Positions 10,741 to 22,787 of a stretch of DNA of 64,000 bases are shown piece by piece. The notes under the pieces are model-generated. The model did no database searches. It worked only from the letters and a program-made list of their open reading frames with translations, and had not been told where the DNA came from. The stretch comes from Fragum whitleyi (lineage: Eukaryota > Mollusca > Bivalvia > Cardiida > Cardiidae). Numbering within the stretch: position 1 is the stretch's first letter; every line of letters starts with the position of its first letter. The DNA lies in assembly GCA_948146395.1 (NCBI GenBank), contig OX411552.1:4959501-5023500 (forward strand). Reading direction: 5' to 3'. The position numbers and the translations under genes were made by a program.

Positions 10741-12179
10741 ATTTTCCACGACTCTTATCTTTATTCCCAAAACTTATTTTGTCATTTTCTAACGTCCTCG
10801 TGCCTTGAAAATTTCGCGTATTGATACGAAGACAATTAATTTCTTGTTGCGATCCCGGATTACGCTTTCGAAATTCAGGGAAATTTAAAGATACTTTGAA
10901 GCAAAAAATCTATCCTTTGGACGTCCCACAATTTCAAAACGAGGGGCGATACTAATTTGGACGAATCTTAAACTATATAGACTAAGAACGACAACTTTGT
11001 CAACGATGTAAACATTGAAAAACCGGGATTCTTTGGGACGACTGGGTATTGTGAAACATCGTTGACCTGTCACTCATTATTTTTCGTCAAGTTTCGTTAA
11101 TATCCGTGAGGTTAATCAAAGAATTTTATTTCAAAATCAAATAAAATACTGCAATCATTATAATTGGGTCCGTAATGCAGTGGTCTAAACCGTTTTCCTC
11201 TCAGATTTATAGAACTAACAGTCTCGGTTCGAATACGCACGCAGTCGGATACAGTTAGTTTTCCAAAAATCGTTTTAATTTTAATTTTATTATTGAATAA
11301 ATGAACAGTTTTATTGTCTCTTAAACTTCTTGTTTGTAATATTCTATATTGAAAGGGTTTTTTTCTTGATCAAATCTCGCATTACGTTAATGTTCATGGA
11401 ATTAATAAGCTGTTGTCACCTATTCAAGCCGAAGACACGAGGCTTTTGATCGTCACTTAAACCTTTTTACGTTCCTTTAACGCAGCACCTAAGCGACGGA
11501 ATCGAATTATCTTTTTTCGTACATGACCTTTAATGCTATCTTTCTATCGTACGATACATTTCATTTCTTGTCGTTACTTCTGTTAATTCTGTTAATTAAT
11601 TTAACGGAACACTTTATCTATTTTTGAGCTCACCTGAGCACGAAGTGCTCAAGGTGAGCTTTTGTTGTTAGGTAGATGTCCGTCGTGCGTCGTCCGTCGT
11701 CAACATTTGCCATAAGATTAACTTTAAACAATGATAAGTTAGTATATCGCATTAGTAAAGTAGCAATATACATGTAATGTATGTTATATCAGACACAATC
11801 GCCGTGTCTAGAATATTATTTCATTATAACTATGATACTATATGTATCTCAGGCAAAATACAACGCTAACAACATAAATAATTAATAAAAAATATTTGAT
11901 TGATCAACATGAAAGCGCCATTAACTTGCTGTGATCTAGATACCTCGTGTTCAAAAAGCGAAGGTGTTTGCGAACGTTTGCAGTTAGCAAACGGCTTTGT
12001 GTACCCCCGCGGCTATCCTAAATTTTGGCGTGTCCCTCGTCTGTTTATCTAACAAAGCACTATATTTAAGTCTCGGACTTGTACCGTCGCTGTGCGGTCT
12101 AATTGTCGTATCTACGGCTTGTATGTAGCCGTAGATCTGACTATTTGATTGTCCTCCATCGGTTTAATTTTGATCTAGC
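10741..12179. other. No gene; one hairpin repeat fragment
   Basis: AT-rich, without supportable coding sequence. At 11626-11660, GAGCTCACCTGAGCAC and its inverted copy AAGTGCTCAAGGTGAGCT form a near-perfect hairpin, followed by CCGTCGTGCGTCGTCCGTCG. This is a truncated copy of a dispersed repeat. Confidence 0.4.
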
Positions 12180-12325
12180 GGCTGGAGGCTAGGAAAGAAT
12201 GTGGTGGTTGTACCGGTGATAGAAATACCAGGAATCCAATGTTAGGTGCTCCAGCCGCCGCGATATAACTGAAATAATGTTGAAAGCGGCGTTAAACTCC
12301 ATTCAATCAATCAATCAATTTATTT
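12180..12325 (+). repeat. Dispersed repeat B (ATTCAATCAATCAA tail)
   Basis: Runs from GGCTGGAGGCTAGGAAAGAA through GGTGCTCCAGCCGCCGCGAT and GCGGCGTTAAACTCC to a (CAAT)n tail. Related copies are at 49041-49169 and 60298-60552, the latter with a tRNA-like head. Confidence 0.65.
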
Positions 12326-13300
12326 TTGATCACGAAAACTACTCTATTTGTCGACAGCATGGAAGTTTTGACTGAATCCTGATCGAGCCTAAATCCTTTC
12401 CTGAGGTCATTGACTCATTAAAAATTGACATGAATTAGAAAATATGCCCAATGTAAGTTTGTTTTTAAGTCTCAACTCTCAAAAGGTGCATATAGCTCGA
12501 CAATTACAAATGTCAAATAGTTTACAACTACAAATTTTGAATGTTGTGATTGGTACTTTCGTTTCAAAATCAAACTCCAGCATACGATGATAAAATATGA
12601 ATCATGACATCTTTCTCTTTCGGTAGATTATCGAGAGATAACGGACGGCTATCACTTGATAACCTCACCGCCAAACCATTGAAATTATCAGTTCGTTAAT
12701 ACCAATCCATTTAATGTTATCTAAAAGAAATCCAATAAATAAATGCCAAAATGCTACATAGTAATTTCGTACAAAATGAGCCATGTTTAGTAATTTGGTA
12801 CCAAAAATTCTTTTTCTCTTCTCATTTTTGCATGAAAAAAAATTATCATCTGTTTCATTGTACATGTTTTTTTTAACTAACGATTTAAGCAAAAAAGAAA
12901 GAGCCCGATGTCCTTCTAGCCGAACATCGTTGCTCTAACAAATTCGAATTGTTTGAAAAGGGTTGTGGTTACCATGTTGAAGTCGCCAATTCATGAAATA
13001 GCTAAAATGATTGATGTCAATAGTATTCAGTAATGCCATTTTAACTGTTTTGACAATGCATATTCAATTAATAGATGTTTGTCTGATATATAGAAAATTG
13101 ACAAGTTACAATATAGAGTACTTAGCATGTTGTTAGATCTTCTTTTAAAGTTGAGATTAGCCTCTGCATGGTTGTTTAAAATAACACATACGTTTCGTCA
13201 GTATGTCAACTGTTTGGAGAGAACTCGTGGTCTGTCTATATTCATGGTATAGAGACATAATACGCTATTGCTCTAAGCAGATATTAATAATAATCAAAAA
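12326..13300. other. No gene seen
   Basis: AT-rich unique-looking sequence with only short random frames. Confidence 0.35.
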
Positions 13301-13309
13301 TACATATTT

Positions 13310-13640
<331 letters not shown>

Positions 13641-13649
13641 ATAGATTCA

Positions 13650-14040
13650 AACTAGCAAATAACTCATTACCCGAAAGTTGTTAATTCTGCTAACATAACG
13701 TGTAATGCAGTGGCAAAATTGAAATAAATAGATAAATAAATAAACATTTATAATCGACAGAGGTCATTCTCGGGTCAATAGAACTGAGATATATGTGTAA
13801 CTAACCCAATATATCTTTGTTTAATTGTCGCAACCTCGCTTACGATATATGCACGTAACAATTTTAGTATCCAGCAGTCATTACTAAGGACAAAACTTGT
13901 AGTTTTTTAATCCTTGATATTGCTGTTGGAGGCTGTGGGTATGGTTGTTTCAAAACACACTTACAATGATTATGAAAGATCAATTTTTGTAAGTCATCTT
14001 ACACCATGTATAACTGGAATAAAAGCATGTTGTAGTCTCT
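13650..14040. other. No gene seen
   Basis: Contains an (AAAT)n-like AAATAAATAGATAAATAAAT tract near 13721-13743 and nothing else recognisable. Confidence 0.35.
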
Positions 14041-14041
14041 A

Positions 14042-14148
14042 AGCGATATATCGTCGATTTTCTGCCAAATCCTCGTAACTACAACTTTAAACAAGCTGCG
14101 GTTGCGGGATTTTGGCAGAACACCGACGATATCGTGATTTCAACAACT
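14042..14148. repeat. Palindromic element around TTCTGCCAAA
   Basis: GCGATATATCGTCGATTTTC through CTGCCAAATCC pairs with the inverted GGATTTTGGCAGAACACCGA and CGATATCGTG. A related word CCTCGTAGCTACAACTT recurs at 14916 inside another imperfect foldback (14905-14985). Confidence 0.5.
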
Positions 14149-15501
14149 TAGTTTTATAGCGAGAGAATCATTTGTATTTAGAATTATTATGCCTGGTTAA
14201 ATGTCTTGAATAGTCTTGCTTAAGAAATATTTTCGTTCGGATGACCATTCGCTTTAGACCAACAAAAATAAAAAAAAAATTAAAAATAAAAAAATCAATG
14301 CTACAAACCACTTTTTCAAACAATTAAACAGATTGCAAAAATATCGCTTAAAAGTATGGACTCTTACAATGTTCGTAAATCAATCGGAAAAATTGAATCA
14401 AGACAGTTAGTAAGTGCCTACTTATAGCGGGATATCTATAACTATTATACTTTGCTATAAGCTTGTACAAGATAATTTACAATAGTGGTTTCCATTTTAG
14501 TTCTAATGCGAGTGGTCGCCTAATAAAGGTTGACGTATACATGTATTGATTTATTGGCTAATCATTTGTTTTTTGTTATTCGTTGACTTATACGATACAC
14601 TCTTTTGTATTCATGTTAAGATGCTAAACCCCTATCGTACTAGGTAAATCATACTCCCAATGTATACAAAGATTGAGCGGACAGTGTGGACTGAGATCAA
14701 CCTGCACAAATATGCAGTCTGATCCTGGCCTACTCTGTCTGTTCTCTATTTCATTATTGTGAGCCAGAATTTTTGACAAAAAAAATGGTTAAAACTACAT
14801 TAAGTATCGAACAGTACTATAGTTAACCATCCGTTAACATTTACTGTGAAGTATAACGATGCGAAGGTTAAACGTCACTCTTTAACAAGACCATACCGTT
14901 ATGCTGCTTCTAAAACCTCGTAGCTACAACTTATTTTAAGCTTCAGGTACGATGTTTTGGAGGAGCATGGGCGATAAGTTGTAAGTATTAATACTGTGTA
15001 GAGGCTCATTATATAGCTATAATGATATCATTCTAGATCTTTTTAAATTAGTTATCATAAGTCTGTTCATATTTAGTATTGCATCCTTCGTCCGACCTTT
15101 AAAATTGTTACATATCTCGATAAAATTATCTTCTAACACCATTAATACTTGATAAAAAAAATTGATATAAAAATTTGAATATGTAATAATAATGATTTGT
15201 AGTGACACTTGTCGTTCAACGTACTCAGTCACTGTCACAGTATCTTATATGAACCAAGAACGCATTTTTTTCCCTCTCACTTATCAACCATGTTTTGTAT
15301 TCATTTTCCCATTTCATACTCTTTTCAATCACACGAACAACTTAAAGATAAGGACACGTGCAAACATAGAGGAACTTGCAAAACATTTCAGTTCACCAAA
15401 TGTTATGATGTCTTTCTTTCTATGAAGGTTTCGAACTACTGTCTGAAAATTGTACCTATATATGAAAACAGAGGATTAAGTTTTGTACTTAAAACACCAC
15501 A
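14149..15501. other. No recognisable gene; LINE 5' side
   Basis: Includes a segment (about 14680-14765, with TATGCAGTCTGATCCTGGCC) that resembles a dispersed repeat. A 103-codon frame at 15209-15520 directly precedes the LINE endonuclease, but I see no ORF1 features (no RRM, coiled coil or zinc knuckle), so the LINE may lack ORF1 here. Confidence 0.35.
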
Positions 15502-16162
15502 ATGCAGAATCTTAAAATAATGTCTAACAACTGCAGGGGTCTGAATAACACGAAAAAAAGAGTTGACATATTTAAATTATTTAAAGAAAAAAATTGCAGA
15601 CATTGTCTGTCTTCAGGAAACCCATTTTACTAAATGTATGGAAAAAACAATTTATACAGAATGGAATGGAGAATGCTTTTTCAGTCACGGCGCAAATAAT
15701 GCAAGGGGAGTGGCTATTTTAATAAAAAAACACACGGATGTTAAAGTGATTCACATGCATAACGACAACAACGGACAATTTATCATTCTAGACTTGATAA
15801 TAGATAATATTAAGTTTTTGTTAATCAATTTATACGCCCCAAACAATGACCAGCCAATTTTTTTCAAAAACATATTTGACTTAATTGAATCTTTTTCCTA
15901 CGAAAACTTTATTATATGCGGCGATTTTAACCTCGTCTTAAATCCAACGCTAGATTATCAAAATTACAAAAGTCCCCACCACAATAAAAATGCAAGAGAG
16001 TTTTTAAGAAGGAAAATCACAGAATTAAATATTGTAGATGCTTTCAGGGAAATCCATGGAAACACAAATAAATTTACTTGGAAAAGATTTAACCCATTAC
16101 AACAAGGAAGGCTCGATTTTTTTCTCATTACGAACAACCTTATTGAAAATATGAAAAACTGA
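15502..16162 (+). pseudogene. LINE endonuclease domain, frameshifted
   Basis: The N-terminal strand of the AP-endonuclease fold (MSNNCRGLN) starts at ATG 15502 in one frame. The continuation with IVCLQETHF, INLYAPN and ICGDFNLVL is in the next frame from about 15580. The last motif, with SYKSDHSII, falls in a third frame from about 16160. Both frame changes sit in runs of A (15578-15584 and 16153-16157), which fits small indels or sequencing error in homopolymers. In the family this domain nicks the target DNA to prime reverse transcription. As written the protein is not translatable in one piece. Confidence 0.8.
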
Positions 16163-19100
16163 TACATACTTAAGCTATAAATCGGATCACTCAATAATAT
16201 TTCTAGATTTGAACTTCAACAAAACAGAGCACGGAAAAGGTTTTTGGAAATTCAATAATTCTTTATTAAATGACACTAATTTTATTGATTCGGTAAATAA
16301 AAAAATAAATGAAGTAATTCTGCAATATTGTCTTCCTGTCTATAATTTTGAAAGTATTTTAATGATGGATAAATCGGAAATACAATTCATTATAGATGAC
16401 CAGCTTTTTTTAGAAACCCTTCTTATGGAAATTCGTGGACAAACTATTTCCTATTCAAGTCATAAAGCAAAAGAAATTAATAACCAGGAAAAAATATTAA
16501 TAGAAAAAATCGAAACAATAGAAAAAAAATTGAGCGATGATAATAAAGATACATTACAAATACTACAAGATGAGTTAAATACTTTAAGAGAAACGAAATT
16601 AAAAGGTGCATTTATTCGCTCAAGGTCGCACTGGATCGATAACGGAGAAAAAACAACACGTTATTTTTGTAATTTAGAAAAGCAACATAACCAGAAGAAA
16701 AGTATTCCCTTTATCCAAAATAATGAAGGTAACTACATCTACGACCAAAAGGAAATACTAAATGAAACAAAACAATTCTATGAGAATTTATATACTGAAA
16801 GAATAACAAACGAACAATTCGACTTAGCTTATAAATACCGCAACCTTAATATCAAAAAATTAGATAACAACCAAAAAGAAAGCCTAGAAGGCCTATTGAC
16901 GTACGAAGAGGTTACAAAAACTTTGAAGAATATGAAAAATGACAAAAGCCCTGGATGTGATGGTTTTAGCGCAAACTTTTATAAAATGTTTTGGAATAAA
17001 ATTGGTCATTTCGTTGTTAGAACATTGAACTTTGCATTCGAAGAAAACTTATTTTCAAAAAATATAAAATTAGGAACTATAACGTGTATACCAAAAGAAA
17101 ATAAACCTAAACAATTTTTAAAAAATTGGAGACCAATAACACTTTTAAATGTACTGTATAAACTAGCTTCTGGCTCAATTGCCAACAGACTTAAAAATGT
17201 ATTAGATCATCTGATTTCAAGAGATCAAACTGGATTTCTTAAAGGAAGATATATTGGAGAAAACACTCGGCTTGTATATGATATTATGAAATATTGCGAG
17301 GACAATAATATTCCAGGATTACTCATGCTCATTGATTTTGAAAAAGCTTTCGACTCCCTTTCATTCCATTTCATTGAAAAGACACTGTCTTTTTTTAATT
17401 TTGGGGATATGTTTAGAAAATGGATTAAACTCTTTTTATACAATACGCAAGTATGTGTTCAACTTAATGGATTCTTATCTGAGTTTTTCACTGTTAAAAG
17501 AGGCTGTAGACAAGGTGATCCCATATCATCATACTTATTTATTCTTTGCTCAGAAATCCTTAGTATTGAAATAAAACATAACCTTAAAATAAAAGGAATT
17601 AAGATAAGAGGCGATGAATATATCATTTCACAATTCGCTGACGATACCTCTCTCCTATTAGATGGGTCAGAAGAATCTTTACATGCTGTTCTTGAAACAC
17701 TAAACTACTTTTCCGAAATATCAGGCCTTAATGTAAACTTTGACAAAACCAAATTGATTTGGATAGGATCAATGAAATATAGCACCAGATCAATAAAAAC
17801 AAGATGGAAACTATCTTGGGGCGACACAACGTTTAAATTATTAGGCATAAACTTTAGTATAGATCTTACCTCGATGGAAAGCCTTAATTTCGATACCAAA
17901 CTAGAAAATTGCAGAAAGATCATTTCTTTCTGGAAGAGAAGAAAATTAACTCCACTGGGTAGAATAACAGTTGTTAAAGCGCTATTGATTCCAATATTTA
18001 CACATTTATTTATCAGTTTACCAACCCCGAAAAATGAGTTTATCTTCAAATTAAATGATTTATTTACCGAATTCATATGGGATGGTAGACCAAAAATCAA
18101 GCATAGCATAAGTATTAAACAATACTGCGACGGAGGTTTGAAGACCATTGACATCAAATGCTATATTCATTCAATGAAAGTTAAATGGTTACAGAAAATG
18201 ATAATACATAGCGAAAACGCATGTTATAGGCTTGCAAATAATTTATTCGATGTACAAGGGATTTTAACCTTCGGAAAATGCTACAGCAACATAATAAGCA
18301 AAAGACTCAAAAATCTTTTTTGGATCGATGTTCTCAAATCCTATAGCGCATTTATCGAAAAATATCAATTCACAAAATGGAAACAAATCTTACATATGCC
18401 CCTTTTCTACAATGAAAAAATCACTATTAACTCAAAATATGTATATTTCAGAGATATTTATTCAAATGGCTATCACTTACTCAAAGACATTCTAAATGAT
18501 GATTACTCATTTAAAAATATCGAACAAGTAAGAGAAAATTTAAAGACGAATATTAACTATCTTAATTTTTATAGCCTACGTAACGCAGTAAAGTCCTTCC
18601 TTTCAAGATTGAATATAAATACAGACTGTAATATTCTATCAACGTACCACAACCCCTCGGTCAATTGTTATTTTCATGAAATACTTACACACTCGAATAA
18701 ACATATTTACAATACGCTTATATCGAATGATGACATCCCCACTAGTCAACACAAATGGTCATCAATCTATACCCAATCGAATATAGATTGGAAACATGTG
18801 TACAGTAATATTTATAAGATAACTAAGAATACCTACTTACAGTGGTTACAAACGCGAATAAACCATAGAATATTACCAACAAATAAACTTTTATTTAAAA
18901 TGAATATAAAACCAAATTCTGAGTGTTCTTTCTGTGGTATAGAGGAAGAATCACTTATTCACTTATTTTTTGATTGCAACAATATAAAACCAATACTTGA
19001 TTTTTTAATACAAAAAATAAACTTTTACTACCCTGCTTTCACCTTAAATAGTGAGAATTTACTACTCGGCTATAAAAATGATGATATTAATATTCTCTTT

Positions 19101-19277
19101 CTTAACTTCAAACGTTACATTTTCACATGTAAAATCAAACACTACAAACCTTCTATAAGAGGCCTGATACACGACCTGTCTTTGTCATGGAGTATACAAA
19201 AATTATCAGATGCAGATCCCTCAACCTTTCAAAACTGGTCAGTGGTTAAGAGCCTTGTAGAGAGACAATCTGAGTAA
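16163..19277 (+). CDS. LINE reverse transcriptase with C-terminal zinc knuckle
   Basis: An open frame whose continuous part from 16209 is 1022 codons; it begins on a TTG, so the real start lies upstream in the endonuclease. A Lys/Glu-rich helical linker (about 86-130) precedes the RT. RT motifs are SPGCDGF (247-253), WRPITLLN (307-314), LIDFEKAFDS (374-383, catalytic Asp 376), RGCRQGDPIS (431-440) and FADD (476-479). The thumb and C-terminal region include TPLGRIT. A CCHC knuckle CSFCGIEEESLIHLFFDC lies near 905-922. No RNase H domain is evident. The reading frame is undamaged, so this part may have decayed little since insertion. Confidence 0.9.
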
Positions 19278-20490
19278 ATCTTGAAACATTTATGACATTA
19301 TCCCTATGAAGTGTTCGTGTGATTGCTAATTCTTTCATCCATCATTTTGTTTATGTAAATTGTGTACTGTTGTTCTTTTTTGTATTTACATGCTACTGTT
19401 TTTCCTTGTACTTTTTGAAAAAAAATCTCCTTTTTTCAATAACCAATACAACCACTATCCATTGATATATCTGACGTTGACACTTTACAATTACAGTTTC
19501 TACAAGTTGTGGTTACAATGTTTCAACAGCACTCATTTATTTCGGAGAAATTTTGCTTGCATTACACAGTAAACTTTGTATAGTGATAGCTATCTAAGCG
19601 ATTCTATTTGATCTTTAAAAATGAAGTCAACCTTGTCAACCTGATGCCAAATTATTCCTTCTTTGACAAAAAGTATAGAAGGGGATCACCAAGCACATAT
19701 CGGCATTTTGATCTAAAGCTGTACAATTTAATTTCATATTCTAACTGTACAATCCGAATTTCTCGTTAAATAAAAAAAAAACGTAAAAAATGTCAAATTT
19801 ATTATTCTAAGATGATTGTTTCAGCTTGACAAGGGTAAGTACTCGATCTAAAAGTAATCGATCTAAATACAAAGTTCGATCGCTATGAATGAAATTTCTA
19901 ATGATAGAATTCTTAGAATTAAAAAAAATATGTATATCGTATGAATTTTGTTGACAGGGCAGGGCGAAGCTAAACAAAACAATTGATATTACGAGTTCAA
20001 TTTTATATACAGTAAAAATTTGTTGAGCAACTACTGCAACCACCACTCAAAAGTAGTCGATAAAGAAAAGGGCCGCCTCATATAGGCATTTTTTGTAAAT
20101 AAGCAACATCATTTTCGACTGAAAATGCATATTCTTGCAAAACTCTCAAAAACACATTGTTGTTAAATCTCAGGAGAACCGCCTTGAGATGATTCTGGTG
20201 AGTTGTAACAAAATTATGATTCATTTTTAATAATTTTTTAGACCAACTATTTATACCATTTAAGATATTTTGATTTATAGAAAGGGTTTTTTTTTTTGTT
20301 AATAAAAGATGGTCGCTTAATAGACTACCGTATAGTCGCTCTAGCAAAATTGTTTGTAGATATTTATTTTAGATTAGCTGTACGGTTTACCGTTAAGCTC
20401 CCTTAATACCCGCCCTGCCATGCCAATAAAGAATTTGCTATATCAACTTGTAACTATAAAAAAACATATTGTACTATTGGAAAAGAGAGA

Positions 20491-20493
<3 letters not shown>
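19278..20493. other. LINE 3' flank, no gene
   Basis: AT-rich sequence with only short frames. I could not place the LINE 3' end; there is no clean poly(A) tail next to the stop codon. Confidence 0.35.

Positions 20494-20522
<29 letters not shown>
20494..20522. repeat. Poly(A) tract, 29 bases
   Basis: Uninterrupted A run immediately upstream of the word AATGTACATCCATTTCCTTG. It could be a retrotransposition tail, but the source element is not identifiable. Confidence 0.7.
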
Positions 20523-20524
<2 letters not shown>

Positions 20525-20540
20525 TACATCCATTTCCTTG

Positions 20541-20986
20541 TACAGTTTAAAACATCGTGAAATTGACAAGTTGAATGATTGTGCAATGATGTAGTATGAA
20601 GTTGAATGAAGGTGAGGGGCGACTTTTGGATGAATTTAATGGGAGGTAATCCAGTATTGCAAATTTTGTTCAGTATGAACAAAATTAGTAATATTGATTT
20701 CCCCCCTTTAAAACAAATTGTATACAAGTTCTATGGGTGGCTCCCTATTTCTTCAAGAACCTACATGTATTACACGCTTACAATTTCAATTAAATAAGTG
20801 AAATCCCGATTTTTTCCCAGCTATTTGTATTTTGAACGAAGTTGTTATTAAATGTTTTTCAGTGAGTTTGGAGCGTTTTTGAATGGTTTGAGTGGGTTTC
20901 TGGAGTGAATGAATGGAGCGCTGGGTGAGCGCTTTGGAGTGGTTTTGATTGAGTTAAATGTCAATTTCACGATGTAACTAACCGTA
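20541..20986 (+). mobile_element. Foldback MITE, family A, full-length copy
   Basis: Starts TACAGTTTAAAACATCGTG and ends TTTCACGATGTAACTAACCGTA, with the central palindrome TTTTGTTCAGTATGAACAAAA. A 22-base direct repeat (AATGTACATCCATTTCCTTG plus TA) lies at 20521 and again at 21025, on both sides of this copy. Confidence 0.75.
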
Positions 20987-21660
20987 ATAAGAAGAGAAAA
21001 TGTTTACTAGATGCATCGCGGAATAATGTACATCCATTTCCTTGTAAACGATCGAATGTCAAACCCAGAAAGTCAGAACAAATGATGTATACTCAGCATC
21101 GATATTCCTAAAACTATCGTAAAACCATTCGACATAGGAATAAAAAAGGCCAATTTTTAAAAGGGTGTCCAACTTTTCTGTGTTTTTCCTAGGGAAAGAT
21201 GAAATCTCACAAGTGGCATTTTATGAAAAGTTTGATAAAAATTTATACCCATCACTTCTTATTTTAAAAGTATTTGTCTAGGAACAGCGAGAAACATAAA
21301 GTTTAAGATTTCCCACGAGGGTACGTGTTTAATGTCTAACTCTGGATATAAATTCAGATTGCCCCTGAAACAAGTGATATTTAGGGGGTCTTGAAATTAC
21401 TCGAGATTAAGTCTTAGTGATTTAAGATTTCTAAATTCAAGGTAAACAGATTCAAAGTACGGCATGTGTGGACCACAGGCAATAATAATCTTCTTATTGT
21501 CAAATAGATTACCAGTTAATATATAACCACGCATGTGACGAAAACATTTTATGAAACAATTGCCTGTGGAACGGATAGAGGAGAATTCGTGAATGATTTG
21601 AAAGGGAGAATAGTACATGTATTAACATAGAATGAATTATTTATGATCCGCAGTAACATG
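20987..21660. other. No gene seen
   Basis: Holds the second copy of the 22-base word at 21025-21046. A minus-strand 73-codon frame at 21397-21618 shows no recognisable feature. Confidence 0.35.
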
Positions 21661-21780
21661 AACAGTCAATAACATCATAAAATTGACAAGTTGAATAATT
21701 TTGGAACAGTTTATGAATGAAATTGGATGAGTCTAATTAGCTAGTTTTGACTGAAATTAAATGAAGGTAATAGAATGTCG
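21661..21780 (+). mobile_element. Foldback MITE, family A, 5' fragment
   Basis: Begins ACAGTCAATAACATCATAAAATTGAC and loses similarity before the central palindrome. Confidence 0.5.
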
Positions 21781-21919
21781 ATGGTTGCGTTCAGTTTGAC
21801 GAAACAAGTGATTTTCTGTTAGTTCCATTTGATATGAGCTACGTATTTTCGTGCCTTTATGTCCTTACAGAAGTTTTAAAATCTACTGACCATTCAAAAT
21901 GTTTGAATGATTTAATAGA

Positions 21920-22363
21920 TACAGTTAGTTACATCGTGAAATTGGCATTCACCTCAGTCAGAACCGTTCTGAATCGCTCACTCGGCGCTCCCTTCATTCA
22001 GTCCACACGCTCGCTCGATCCGTTCAGGGACGCTCAAACCCATTGAAAAATATAGAATCTACAAAACCATTCAAAAAAGAAGATGATAGAGAAAAACTGC
22101 GAGTTCACTGAAATAATCCAAATTGTAAGTGTCTCATAGGTTTTTGAAGAAATAGGAAGCTATGTTTATAACTTTTAAGCATTTTTTTAATTAAAGGGGG
22201 GTAATCAATATCGCTAATTTTGTTCATCCTGAACAAAATTTGCGATAATGGATTACCTCCCTTTAAATTCACCCAAAACTCGCTCCACACACTCATTTAG
22301 TTTCATTCCTTAATCATTCCAGGATCATTAAACCTTGTCAATTTCACGATGTTGTAAATTGTA
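21920..22363 (-). mobile_element. Foldback MITE, family A, full-length copy
   Basis: Begins TACAGTTAGTTACATCGTG and ends TTTCACGATGTTGTAAATTGTA. The centre has TTTTGTTCATCCTGAACAAAA bracketed by GGGGGTAATC and GATTACCTCCC. Confidence 0.75.
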
Positions 22364-22417
22364 GATTGATGGTTTTGGACGATTTCGAAGCGTTTTTATG
22401 TATTTGCAGTAAAAAAA

Positions 22418-22420
<3 letters not shown>

Positions 22421-22453
<33 letters not shown>
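22421..22453. repeat. Poly(A) tract, 33 bases
   Basis: Uninterrupted A run with no identifiable upstream retroelement. Confidence 0.7.
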
Positions 22454-22454
<1 letters not shown>

Positions 22455-22787
22455 ATTTGCCCTGTATGCACTCTAGACGCCTCATTTTTTGCCCGATCAA
22501 CAATAATATTAGGATAAAACTGTTAAAATGACACAAAACACATAATTTTATCATGTTATTCACTCATAACTATATCTGATATCCCTATAAATTACAGAAA
22601 ACTAATTTAGACATCTCTAAAGTCGATTTCTACATTGCCTTTAACTTGATCACAGACTGTTAAAATTTCAAAGTGTATGTCGTTACAAAGAAAATCGCAT
22701 TCGTTTTGATTATCTATCTAAACGCAAATATATTGACTTTGAGAGAATTGGATTATTTTAAACAATTGCATTAGTTTATATTTTTAA

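Larger units (their letters stand above)
15502..19277 (+). mobile_element. L1/Tx1-like LINE, pol region
   Basis: An apurinic-type endonuclease is followed by reverse transcriptase and a C-terminal zinc knuckle, the ORF2 order of L1-superfamily LINEs. The RT motifs (SPGCDGF, RGCRQGDP, FADD) and the late TPLGRITVVK segment favour the L1/Tx1 group. No ORF1, clear 3' tail or target duplication was found. The RT reading frame is open, but two frame changes break the endonuclease. Confidence 0.85.

Noticed and set aside
11165..11260. Possible tRNA gene (AATGCAGTGGTC and GGTTCGAATAC words)
   Set aside because: The A box is poor, no cloverleaf with a closed acceptor stem can be drawn, and no repeat body is evident.
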